A stretch of 24,984 nucleotides of DNA from Nitrospirae bacterium RIFCSPHIGHO2_01_FULL_66_17 (GTDB taxonomy: Bacteria > Nitrospirota > Nitrospiria > 2-01-FULL-66-17), in contig MHEO01000062.1 of NCBI GenBank assembly GCA_001803875.1, positions 1 to 24,984 of the forward strand, read 5' to 3'. The notes under the pieces are model-generated. The model was not told where the DNA came from and did no database searches. It worked only from the letters and a program-made list of their open reading frames with translations. A program made the position numbers and the translations under genes. Below are positions 14,608 through 21,746 of the stretch, in pieces; position 1 is the stretch's first letter; the number at the start of each line of letters is the position of its first letter.

Positions 14608-16137
14608 TCAATGCACCACCCTCCGGTCGAGACTCCGATACTGGATCGCCTCCGACACGTGGGCCGGGGAGAGACGGTCCTGGGCGTCGAGATCGGCGAT
14701 GGTCCGGGCCACCTTCAAAATCCGGTGATAGGCGCGAGCCGACAAGCCCAGTCGGGTCATCGCCAGTTCGATCAGCCGTCGGGAATCGTCGCCGATCTCG
14801 CAATGACGCTTGAGTTGGCGGGGACGCAGCTGAGCGTTGCAGAACAGCCCCTCGGTTTTATAGCGGTCGTGCTGGCGCGCTCGCGCCGTCGCGACCCGCT
14901 CCCGCACGGCCGTCGAATCCTCCCGCGCGCGCTCCTGCGCGAGATCCTTGAAGGGCACCGCCGGGACCTCGAGGTGGATGTCGATGCGATCGAGCAGGGG
15001 CCCCGACACCCGGGAGCGGTACCGCTGAATCTGGGTGGGGGTGCACACGCACTGACGCGTGCGATCGGTGAAATAGCCGCACGGACACGGATTCATCGCC
15101 GAGATCAACATGAACTGCGCCGGGTACGTGACCGACGCGGAGGACCGCGCGATCGTCACCCGGCCCAGCTCCAAGGGCTGCCGGAGCACCTCGAGGACGT
15201 TGCGCTTGAACTCCGGCAATTCGTCGAGGAAGAGGACCCCATGGTGGGCCAAGCTGACCTCGCCCGGCCTGGGGATCTGCCCGCCGCCGATCAGGCCCGC
15301 ATCGGAAATGGTGTGGTGCGGCGCCTGAAACGGTCGCTCCGACAACAGGGGCGTCTCCGGCGAGAGCAACCCCATCACGCTGTGGATCTTGGTGCTTTCC
15401 AGCGCTTCTTCCAGGCTCATCCGGGGAAGGATCGTGGCCATGCCGCGCGCGAGCATCGTCTTGCCCGACCCCGGCGGCCCGATCAACAGCACGTTGTGCC
15501 CCCCCGCCGCGGCGACTTCCAGCGCCCGCTTGGCGTGTTCTTGTCCCTTCACGTCGCCGAAATCGTCGGCACCGTGACCGGACCGCGCGGTCGACGCTCG
15601 CGGCGCGTCCGTCGGCGCCAGCGAGAGCTTGCCGTCGAGAAACTCGATCACCTGCGGCAGCGTGTCGACCCCGACGACCGACAATCCCTCGACAATCGCG
15701 GCCTCGCGGGCGTTCTCCCGCGGCAGTATCAGGCCCCGCATCCCGTGCTTCTTGGCGGCAAGCGCCATGGGCAGCGCGCCGCGGACGGGCCGGACTCGCC
15801 CGTCCAGCGACAGTTCGCCCACGACGGCGTACGGCGCGACGCGCTCCGTGGCCAAGCCGCCCTCGGCGACCAGAATGCCGATCGCCATGGGGAGATCAAA
15901 CGCCGACCCCTCCTTTTTCACATCCGCCGGAGCGAGGTTGACCGTGATTTTCTTGATCGGGAAATTCAGGCCGGTGTTCTTCATCGCGGCCCGCACGCGG
16001 TCCCGACTCTCCTTCACGGCAAGATCGGGAAGACCGACCACCGAGAACATCGGCAGACCTTGCGAGATATCGACCTCGACATCCACGAGGTATCCGTCGA
16101 GGCCGTACACGGCGCTGCTCACGACCTTCGCCAGCAT
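14608..16137 (-). CDS. comM: YifB/ComM family Mg-chelatase-like AAA+ helicase
   Basis: Seen: 509 residues from ATG 16137, where the family N-terminus MLAKVVSSAVYGLDGYLV begins. The frame is open 15 codons further but without homology. An N-terminal Lon-protease-like fold domain (about 1-170) precedes the AAA+ domain, with Walker A GPPGSGKT at 220-227 and Walker B GVLFLDELPEF. There is a Cys cluster (NPCPCGYFTDRTRQCVC) and SGPLLDRIDIH. Known: ComM is a hexameric helicase that drives branch migration during natural transformation. Close relatives occur in many non-competent bacteria, so competence is not implied. It is upstream of the PBP1A gene on the same strand. The family call is secure; the role here is by analogy. 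Confidence 0.93.
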   Translation of the reverse strand: MLAKVVSSAVYGLDGYLVDVEVDISQGLPMFSVVGLPDLAVKESRDRVRAAMKNTGLNFPIKKITVNLAPADVKKEGSAFDLPMAIGILVAEGGLATERVAPYAVVGELSLDGRVRPVRGALPMALAAKKHGMRGLILPRENAREAAIVEGLSVVGVDTLPQVIEFLDGKLSLAPTDAPRASTARSGHGADDFGDVKGQEHAKRALEVAAAGGHNVLLIGPPGSGKTMLARGMATILPRMSLEEALESTKIHSVMGLLSPETPLLSERPFQAPHHTISDAGLIGGGQIPRPGEVSLAHHGVLFLDELPEFKRNVLEVLRQPLELGRVTIARSSASVTYPAQFMLISAMNPCPCGYFTDRTRQCVCTPTQIQRYRSRVSGPLLDRIDIHLEVPAVPFKDLAQERAREDSTAVRERVATARARQHDRYKTEGLFCNAQLRPRQLKRHCEIGDDSRRLIELAMTRLGLSARAYHRILKVARTIADLDAQDRLSPAHVSEAIQYRSLDRRVVH

Positions 16138-16219
16138 GATCCGACTCCGCTCACGACGCTGCGCGGGAACCGCTCCGGGCACGGGGCTTCCGCGTCACCG
16201 TCCCCGGGCACGGCGACGC

Positions 16220-16225
16220 AGTGTA
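16220..16225 (-). promoter_or_regulatory. Possible extended -10 element upstream of comM
   Basis: The minus strand reads TGGTACACT, i.e. TG-N-TACACT, an extended -10 hexamer about 83 bases before the comM ATG. No good -35 is seen, so support is weak. Confidence 0.3.
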
Positions 16226-16280
16226 CCACACCCTCGGGCCCTCTTCACAGGTCCCGGCGATCCGCACCGGAAGACGCGCC

Positions 16281-16832
16281 CTACGGCCCCTGCGTGATGA
16301 TCTCGTGTGACTCGTTGAATTGACCGGACTGTGTGACGGTGAGGGAGTCCGTGATCGTAAACCACCCCGATACCGTCGCGGACGACGCCCCGGCGCGGTC
16401 GATCAACACCGCGTCGAACCGCAGCGCGCCCAGGTTGGGGACGATGATCAGCGTGCGGAAGGTCCGGCGACCACCCGTGCTGTCGGCAAGGGTGGTCGTC
16501 GTCAGGTCGATCCGGTTTTCACTGGTCCCGTCGGAACCGGTGAACACCAGCGTGAGTGTTTCGGGTTTTTCGGGGGCAAGAAAGATGAGCGTCACATCCA
16601 TCGGGACCTGTCGGGCTGGAAGGGCCTCAGATCCGGGAACGGGAGACGGCAGAGTCGCGTATTGCTCCAGCCACACAGCCGTCAACTGGAGCGGTGCCCC
16701 GCTCGAGGAATATCCCTCCCATGCGCCGCCACAGGCCGAAAGCCCCACGGTCAGAGCCACGCTCAGCGCCCACCCCGCCGCGCGCGAGGCGTCGAAGGTG
16801 GCGCGCGAGACGGCCGACCCGAGAGCTTCCAT
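16281..16832 (-). CDS. Small predicted lipoprotein of unknown function
   Basis: Seen: 183 residues with an N-terminal hydrophobic segment ending in the lipobox LSAC (VGLSACGGAWEG, Cys at about residue 34), so export and lipidation are expected. The mature part is small and beta-rich (FTGSDGTSENRIDLTTTTLA, TLIIVPNLGALRFDAVLIDR). It has no motif I recognise, although the pattern resembles an immunoglobulin-like sandwich. GAGTGAG lies just before ATG 16832. A TTTACA-N17-TTAGAG match lies immediately before the start, too close to the ATG to be convincing. It lies between the patatin gene and comM. The function is not known. Confidence 0.7.
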   Translation of the reverse strand: MEALGSAVSRATFDASRAAGWALSVALTVGLSACGGAWEGYSSSGAPLQLTAVWLEQYATLPSPVPGSEALPARQVPMDVTLIFLAPEKPETLTLVFTGSDGTSENRIDLTTTTLADSTGGRRTFRTLIIVPNLGALRFDAVLIDRAGASSATVSGWFTITDSLTVTQSGQFNESHEIITQGP

Positions 16833-16902
16833 AGCTCACTCTAAACCAGAGCGGGGCGCGGTGTAAAGACCCCGGCGGCGGATGATCAAGAACGCGGGGG
16901 GC

Positions 16903-17808
16903 TCAGATGTAGGGGCAGAACTCGCCCTGAAGAGTTGAGGACGGCGTCTCTCCCACCGTCTGGCCCAGGATCGCGGTGCCGTCCTCCAATCCCAGCTCGA
17001 ACGCGCGGTTGATTTGGAGCTTCTTGTGGAAATCCATGAAGCCGAGTCCCAGTGTCTTGGACGGCTGGATCACCGTGAGGTCGACGAATTTGTAGCTGCC
17101 GCCGTTGGCCGTGAGGTTGATGCGCCGCGCGAGCTCGATGTCGACCAGCATATTGGAGCGCTGCGCCAGATTCATCACCTGAATCGCCCATTCCAGGTTG
17201 TTCCGGGCGGCCCGCCGATGATCGTCGGGATGGTCGCACAGCACGGCGTAGATCCGCTCGGCACCCGCAGAGATCGCGGGTTTGAGCGGCCACACGGTCG
17301 ACCCGAGGTCCACGTACTCGTGCCCGTTCATGACGATGGGTGGAAACACCAGCGGGATCGAGGCGCTGGCCAGGAGCGCCCGGTGCAGATCGGGGAACTG
17401 GTTGTCAAACCGCTCGACCCGGTGCAGCGACTGGTTGTAACAGGTGACAATCAGCTTCTGGGAGCTCTTCCTGATCTTCTCCAGATCGACGTTCTCGCGG
17501 ATCAGGCGAGCCAGCGGCTCGGAACTGTACGCGGGATACCGATACGGCCTGATGAACGAGAGGAAAAACTGGACGCGGGACTTGAGCCCGTAAACGTGGG
17601 CGGGAGTCAGCTCGCGCCAGATCTCCCCGAGACGCTCTTCCTCGCCCGCGACCACCATCGCGGCGACGAGCGCGCCCACAGACGTCCCACAGACGATTTC
17701 CGGGTGGAGACCGCAGTGAGCAAACGCCACCGCGACGCCGGCGTTGTAAGCGCCTCGCGCCCCGCCGCCGGAGAACACCACTGCTGTTTTGGGTTGAATC
17801 GCGCCCAC
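16903..17808 (-). CDS. Patatin-like phospholipase family protein
   Basis: Predicted serine lipid acyl hydrolase. Seen: 301 residues. The oxyanion-hole loop GGGARG is at 14-19, the nucleophile elbow G-T-S43-V-G at 41-45, and the family block LLASASIPLVFPPI is at about 146-158. The catalytic Asp is probably D167 in YVDLGST. The usual motif is D-G-G/A, and here a Leu follows the Asp, which is unusual. There is no signal peptide, so it is probably cytosolic or at the inner membrane face; the substrate is unknown. The start is GTG 17808 with little RBS. A TTGACA promoter lies just upstream, predicting an unusually short leader. It is upstream of the small lipoprotein gene, same strand. Family secure; activity inferred. 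Confidence 0.9.
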   Translation of the reverse strand: MGAIQPKTAVVFSGGGARGAYNAGVAVAFAHCGLHPEIVCGTSVGALVAAMVVAGEEERLGEIWRELTPAHVYGLKSRVQFFLSFIRPYRYPAYSSEPLARLIRENVDLEKIRKSSQKLIVTCYNQSLHRVERFDNQFPDLHRALLASASIPLVFPPIVMNGHEYVDLGSTVWPLKPAISAGAERIYAVLCDHPDDHRRAARNNLEWAIQVMNLAQRSNMLVDIELARRINLTANGGSYKFVDLTVIQPSKTLGLGFMDFHKKLQINRAFELGLEDGTAILGQTVGETPSSTLQGEFCPYI

Positions 17809-17825
17809 CGATACGTCCGACGCTT

Positions 17826-17854
17826 AACTTACCTCGGCGAGGGACCCTTGTCAA
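17826..17854 (-). promoter_or_regulatory. Candidate promoter of the patatin gene
   Basis: Minus strand: a perfect TTGACA (17854-17849), 17-base spacer, then a poor -10 TAAGTT (17831-17826). The predicted start would lie only about ten bases before GTG 17808. The strong -35 and spacing support it; the -10 does not. Confidence 0.45.
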
Positions 17855-17896
17855 CGGTGGGCCGTGCGCCTGCCCTCCGAACTGGTTGCGACGAGG

Positions 17897-19039
17897 CTAC
17901 GCCGGAACCACGTGTGATCCCCCGCCGGACTGCGCGGGGGCCGTCACCGCGTGGTCCTTCACGAACGCCACCGTGAGCGACTCGACGATCACCACCGAGC
18001 TCTGGCCGCCCAGGCTGTCTTGCGCCGTCAGGGCGTTGTTCGGGTCCTCGCGCCACTCGTCGTCCACGACGAATTTATACTGGTAGCTGCCCGGTCCGAG
18101 GAACACGAACTTCTTCCAAAGCCCGCCCTCCTCCTTCACGCTCAGAACATCCCGATCGGGAATCCAGCCGTTGAAATCGCCGGCCAGCTTGACGTCGTGG
18201 GCGCCCGGCGCCCGGATGGCGAACAACACGCCCGAGCGGGATTGCGGCCCCACGCCGGTCGACGCGTGCCGATCGCGGCCGCGCGCCGTCTCCGCCGCGA
18301 TCACCTCGCGCGCCAGCGCCATGTAGTCTTTGAAGCCGGCGGAATCCGGGGCGTACTCGGTGATCGGCAAGCCGAGGCTCGCGGCCTCGCGGAGCTTATC
18401 GCTGAGGTTGATCGTGCTGGCCAGCGTGATCTCGCCGAATCGCTCGCGCACTTTGAGGAGGATGTCTTTCGCGTAGCCCGCGCGCCGATCGAACTTCGTC
18501 GGCAGAATCTGCACGGTGATCTCGTGACCGATCTTCTCGCCGATCAGCTTGATGGTTTCCGACAGCTTCACCACGCCCTGGAGGGAGAAGAAGCTCGTCT
18601 CCACGGGGACGATGGCTTCCTGGCAGGCGATCAGGGCGTTAAACGTCAACAGCCCCACGCTGGGAGGGCAATCGATCAACACGTAGTCGAACGGCTCCTG
18701 GAGCATGGCCAGGCGGCTCGCCAATTGGCGCTCGCGCTCGGGAGTGCCGGCCAGAAATTGCTCGATCGCGCTCAGGGCGATGTTGGAGGGCGCCAGGGCG
18801 AGATTGGGAAGGATCTGGGCGATCACCTCGTCGAGCGTGGCCTCGCCGCTGAGGACTTCGTACATCCCCCGCTCGGCCTCTTCGGGCTTCACGCTCAACC
18901 CCAGGGTGGCGTGAGCCTGTGGATCCAGATCGATGAGCAAGACCTTGCGCGATTGCGCGGCCAGACACGCCGCGAGATTGATGGCCGTGGTCGTTTTCCC
19001 GCATCCACCCTTTTGGTTGACGATCGCAATCACACGCAT
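17897..19039 (-). CDS. ParA family ATPase fused to a C-terminal AMPK/CBM48-type glycogen-binding domain
   Basis: Seen: 380 residues from ATG 19039 with AAGGAGG seven bases upstream. Residues 1-250 form a ParA/Soj ATPase: deviant Walker A K10-G-G-C-G-K-T-T17 with the signature Lys, DLDPQAHAT at 38-46, and LIDCPP at 121-126. Residues about 268-355 form an early-set carbohydrate-binding domain of the AMPK-beta/CBM48 type (AIRAPGAHDVKLAGDFNGW, GPGSYQYKFVVDDEWRED). A flexible Gly/Pro tail ends the protein. Known: ParA ATPases position chromosomes, plasmids or protein clusters by ATP-driven gradients, normally with a ParB-type partner. None is in the window, and parA stands alone here. A role in placing glycogen granules or another polysaccharide cargo is inference. 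Both domain calls are strong; the combined function is not known. Confidence 0.9.
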   Translation of the reverse strand: MRVIAIVNQKGGCGKTTTAINLAACLAAQSRKVLLIDLDPQAHATLGLSVKPEEAERGMYEVLSGEATLDEVIAQILPNLALAPSNIALSAIEQFLAGTPERERQLASRLAMLQEPFDYVLIDCPPSVGLLTFNALIACQEAIVPVETSFFSLQGVVKLSETIKLIGEKIGHEITVQILPTKFDRRAGYAKDILLKVRERFGEITLASTINLSDKLREAASLGLPITEYAPDSAGFKDYMALAREVIAAETARGRDRHASTGVGPQSRSGVLFAIRAPGAHDVKLAGDFNGWIPDRDVLSVKEEGGLWKKFVFLGPGSYQYKFVVDDEWREDPNNALTAQDSLGGQSSVVIVESLTVAFVKDHAVTAPAQSGGGSHVVPA

Positions 19040-19195
19040 AGCCCGGCCTCCTTGGTGTGAACGGCCCGAACGGTGGACCGTAAGATCGAACCCCTAAGCC
19101 GAGTGCCCTTCTTCAACGTTCAACCGGCTAACTACCGTCAAACCTGATCCTCCTTTCGGCCATCACCCCATCCGATGAACATGAGTAGCACCCTC

Positions 19196-19224
19196 TTTGA
19201 AACATGTAGTTTCAAATACTTATA
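19196..19224 (-). promoter_or_regulatory. Candidate parA promoter with operator-like inverted repeat in an AT-rich stretch
   Basis: Minus strand: extended -10 TGCTATAAG (hexamer 19224-19219) with no clear -35. Immediately downstream is a perfect inverted repeat TTTGAAAC (19196-19203), N5, GTTTCAAA (19209-19216), lying over the predicted transcript start, where a repressor would act. The gene-free stretch 19040-19350 is strikingly AT-rich compared with the rest of the window and encodes nothing I can support. The repeat does not match the parS consensus, in which the half-sites are in the opposite order. Confidence 0.45.
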
Positions 19225-19350
19225 GCACAGGTGTATTGCATTAGCATGCCGTCAAATGAAAGTCAAGAAAAAAGCACAAGATATTATGTTGATTGTATGG
19301 ATTGCTAGGCTACACCAGACCGACGGCAGGGGGAGGAACGAGAGGACGGA

Positions 19351-19577
19351 CTAGGAGTGTGTCCGAATATTGGGGTGTTGGAGCCTGTTCAGGAGTGGCC
19401 AGATGCAAGGCGGAAGGAGGCCTTGCGCGCGGAGCGTACTGGGAGGTTCCTGGAGGTACGAGGCATTCCCGGGGGATTGCGGTCGTACGTGAGCACGCAA
19501 GGCCGACTGACAACGCCGCTCTAGCGTGACGGACGAATGCTGCTTCCCGAGATGGCCCTTCATGGACAGGCTCCTAG
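19351..19577 (+). repeat. Hairpin-rich repeat with terminal inverted repeats, copy B
   Basis: 227 bases, bounded by CTAG-GAGTGTGTCC (19351-19364) and GGACAGGCTC-CTAG (19564-19577). It shares the blocks CAGATGCAAGGCGGAAGGAG, GCCTTGCGCGCGGAGCGTAC and GAGCACGCAAGGCCGACTG with copy A, in the same orientation. It differs by extra segments at the hairpin apex (about 19441-19484) and near the right end (about 19522-19556). The right CTAG contains the TAG stop (19574-19576) of bioB. A CTAG at both ends would fit a 4-bp target duplication, or could be part of the terminal repeats. Confidence 0.85.
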
Positions 19578-20563
19578 GAACGCGCCATTGCGATCGGCTC
19601 GCCGACCTCAAATCCAAGGTCTTGGACCATTCGGAGCGCCTCCGCGGCAGACTGGCCCGGGCTGGTGAGGTATCCGCCGATGAAGAGGGAATTCCCCGGA
19701 TACAGGGCAAGGGGTTGGAGGCTTCGCAGGTTAACCTCTCGTCCGCCGGCCACGCGAATCTCTGTCTTGGGAAGCATGAACCGAAAGAGACAGAGTATCT
19801 TGAGGCATCGCCACGGGGTGAGATCCCGCACGTCGGCGAGCGGGGTGCCGGCCATCGGGTTCAGGAAATTCACCGGGACCGAATCGACCCGCAGCGCGCC
19901 CAAGGCTCGGGCCACATCGATGAGATCGTGGTCGGTCTCGCCCATCCCGGCCAACACGCCGCTGCACGTCGCGAGGCGCGCTCCCTGCGCCGCCTGCACG
20001 GTGGCGACGCGGTCGTGGTACGAGTGGGTCGAGCAGATCGCGGAGTAATACCGCTCGCTGGTGTTCAGGTTGTGGTTGAGCCGGTCCACGCCGGCGGCCT
20101 TCAGCCGCTCCGCCTTCTCCAGCGGCAACAAACCCAGCGAACAGCACACCTCGACCGGCACCTCGGCCTTGATCGCCCGCACCGCCTCGGCAATGCCGTC
20201 GAGTTCACGATCGGTGGCGCCGCGCGCGCTGATCACCAAACAAAACCGGTGGGCGCCGGCCTGATGCGCCTTTCGGGCGGCGTCGAGCATCTCCGCCGTG
20301 GAGCGGAGGGGATAGCGTTCGATGTCGGCCGTGGAGACGGACGACTGGGAACAGTAGCCACAGTCCTCGGGACACAGGCCGCTCTTGGCATTCATGAGGA
20401 CGTGAAATTGCACCCGGGTGCCGAACGTCGCGCGGCGGACCCGAAATGCGGCGTGCAACAAGGGGTGGAGGTCCTCCGGCGGCGCCTGCAACACGGCCAG
20501 CCCGTCCTCGGTCGTGAGGAGATTGCCCGCCAACGCGCGTTCGGCCAACGCCTGATACTCCAT
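19574..20563 (-). CDS. bioB: Biotin synthase BioB (radical SAM)
   Basis: Inserts sulfur into dethiobiotin, the last step of biotin synthesis. Seen: 329 residues. The radical-SAM cluster motif C64-x3-C68-x2-C71 sits in SGLCPEDCGYCSQSS. Also present are the conserved VQFHVLMNAK, the second-cluster cysteines in CLVISARG, EVCCSLG and ATCSGVLAGMGE, and NFLNPMAGTPLA. A purine-rich GGGAGGGAAGGG precedes ATG 20563. It stands alone, without other bio genes nearby. The promoter at 20596-20624 overlaps a palindrome, suggesting repression. Its stop codon lies in the end of repeat copy B. Identification is secure. Confidence 0.96.
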   Translation of the reverse strand: MEYQALAERALAGNLLTTEDGLAVLQAPPEDLHPLLHAAFRVRRATFGTRVQFHVLMNAKSGLCPEDCGYCSQSSVSTADIERYPLRSTAEMLDAARKAHQAGAHRFCLVISARGATDRELDGIAEAVRAIKAEVPVEVCCSLGLLPLEKAERLKAAGVDRLNHNLNTSERYYSAICSTHSYHDRVATVQAAQGARLATCSGVLAGMGETDHDLIDVARALGALRVDSVPVNFLNPMAGTPLADVRDLTPWRCLKILCLFRFMLPKTEIRVAGGREVNLRSLQPLALYPGNSLFIGGYLTSPGQSAAEALRMVQDLGFEVGEPIAMARS

Positions 20564-20590
20564 GCCCTTCCCTCCCTCGACACCTCGTTT

Positions 20591-20624
20591 GCGTACGTAT
20601 ACGCTTTTCCCGTCGGATTTTCAA
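20591..20624 (-). promoter_or_regulatory. bioB promoter with palindromic operator-like site over the -10
   Basis: Minus strand: TTGAAA (20624-20619), a 17-base spacer, TATACG (20601-20596). The -10 is embedded in the palindrome GCGTA-TACG-TACGC (20591-20604). It is not the classical BirA operator (TTGTAAACC half-sites). A repressor site is a reasonable inference from its position. Confidence 0.55.
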
Positions 20625-20703
20625 CCGCATCCTGGGACGCCTTGCGGCCTTTCCCCTTCCGGATCGATCGAATATCCGTGAATCGTCGGATGTCATATCA
20701 CGT

Positions 20704-21666
20704 ATGAAGCGTCGCGCAAGGTCGTCGTGCGTCCTGTGGATCACCCTCGCCACGATCGGGTGCGGGGCGGGGCTTCCCCCCGAGGAGCGATCGAACCCCT
20801 TGGGTGGCGCGACCGGCGGAACCGAACAGGCGCCCGCGAGCTGCGCGCTGACGGGCGGCGAACTCGACTTCAACGTCGACAATCTGGGCTCCTTCCTGTT
20901 CTGGGCCACCGACCCTCAGATCGACATCCGGGTCGACGAGGCGAAAGCCAAGCTGCTGCTCGACGTGCCCGAGAATCAACTGCCCCAGGGCACCACTTCC
21001 GCGCAGATCCGGATCAGCCCGGTAGCCGACGCCGACCTCCCGGCAAACGAGCACGTCGACACCGCCTTTTTGATCAGGGCCATCACGCCCCAGGGTATGA
21101 ACGGCTTCGCGGGCGGCGCGCCAAATCCTCTGACGCTCACGATTCGTTACGACCCCGTCGCCTGCGAGATTCCGCCAGACGTCGAAGCGGGGCTGGTCCT
21201 CGGGCGGCTCAACTCCAACGGCCAGTGGCAGGAAGTCTGCGACACCCGAGCCGACGTCGGCCGCCGGCAGGTTTCGTGCAGCGAAGCCGATCTCAGCTTC
21301 GGCGTGTTCGGCGTGATCGGACAGAGTGCGGTGCTGAACGATTCGACGCCGCCCTTTTTCCCGAATTCGGCGGAGACCCTGTCGGCAAAGCCCTGTTTGG
21401 ATCCCACCACCTGCGGAGCGTCGGGGTCCATCGATTTTCAATGGGGCGCCGCCTCGGACGGGTCGGGCAGCGGGGTCAAGGGGTACCGGATCTACGTCGA
21501 CGGCATCCAAACCGAGTTCGTGGCCAACGTCAGCGGAAATTCGATTCAGTATCCGTTTCGCCCCACCGGCAGCCTCGACATCCGCGTGCGACACCTGTAC
21601 CAGATCACGGCCCTCGACCGCGCTGACAATGAATCCGGCCTCTACGGAGCCCTGCTTCTCCCCTGA
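20704..21666 (+). CDS. Predicted lipoprotein with C-terminal FN3-like domain
   Basis: Seen: 320 residues from ATG 20704. A short basic N-terminus (MKRRARSS) and a hydrophobic stretch end in the lipobox TIGC (about residue 20), so it is probably lipidated and outer-membrane or periplasmic. The central part has GELDFNVDNLG and SEADLSFGVFGVIG and no family I recognise. The last hundred residues resemble a fibronectin type III or related sandwich (DFQWGAASDGSGSGVKGYRI, YQITALDRADNES). A Cys pair (CLDPTTC) precedes it. There is no clear Shine-Dalgarno. It is divergent from bioB. Its TGA stop overlaps an ATG of the following TPR frame (TGATG at 21664-21668), suggesting an operon. The function is not known. 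Confidence 0.72.
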   Translation: MKRRARSSCVLWITLATIGCGAGLPPEERSNPLGGATGGTEQAPASCALTGGELDFNVDNLGSFLFWATDPQIDIRVDEAKAKLLLDVPENQLPQGTTSAQIRISPVADADLPANEHVDTAFLIRAITPQGMNGFAGGAPNPLTLTIRYDPVACEIPPDVEAGLVLGRLNSNGQWQEVCDTRADVGRRQVSCSEADLSFGVFGVIGQSAVLNDSTPPFFPNSAETLSAKPCLDPTTCGASGSIDFQWGAASDGSGSGVKGYRIYVDGIQTEFVANVSGNSIQYPFRPTGSLDIRVRHLYQITALDRADNESGLYGALLLP

Positions 21667-21746
21667 TGATCGAGGGGTTGATTTGTCGGGCCGTGTTCGT
21701 TAGGATTTCGCCCATATTATCCAAGTGTTGCCGCGTCGGATCCACC

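Noticed and set aside
12377..14728. 783-residue plus-strand open frame over the PBP1A gene
   Set aside because: Low-complexity Arg/Asp/Gly shadow without motifs; the minus strand holds all PBP catalytic motifs.
19196..19216. parS centromere site next to parA
   Set aside because: The half-sites are GAAAC...GTTTC, the reverse order of the parS consensus, and no parB is present.
19351..19710. Small open frame across repeat copy B
   Set aside because: It is formed by repeat sequence plus the end of bioB; a related translation appears in copy A only because the DNA repeats.
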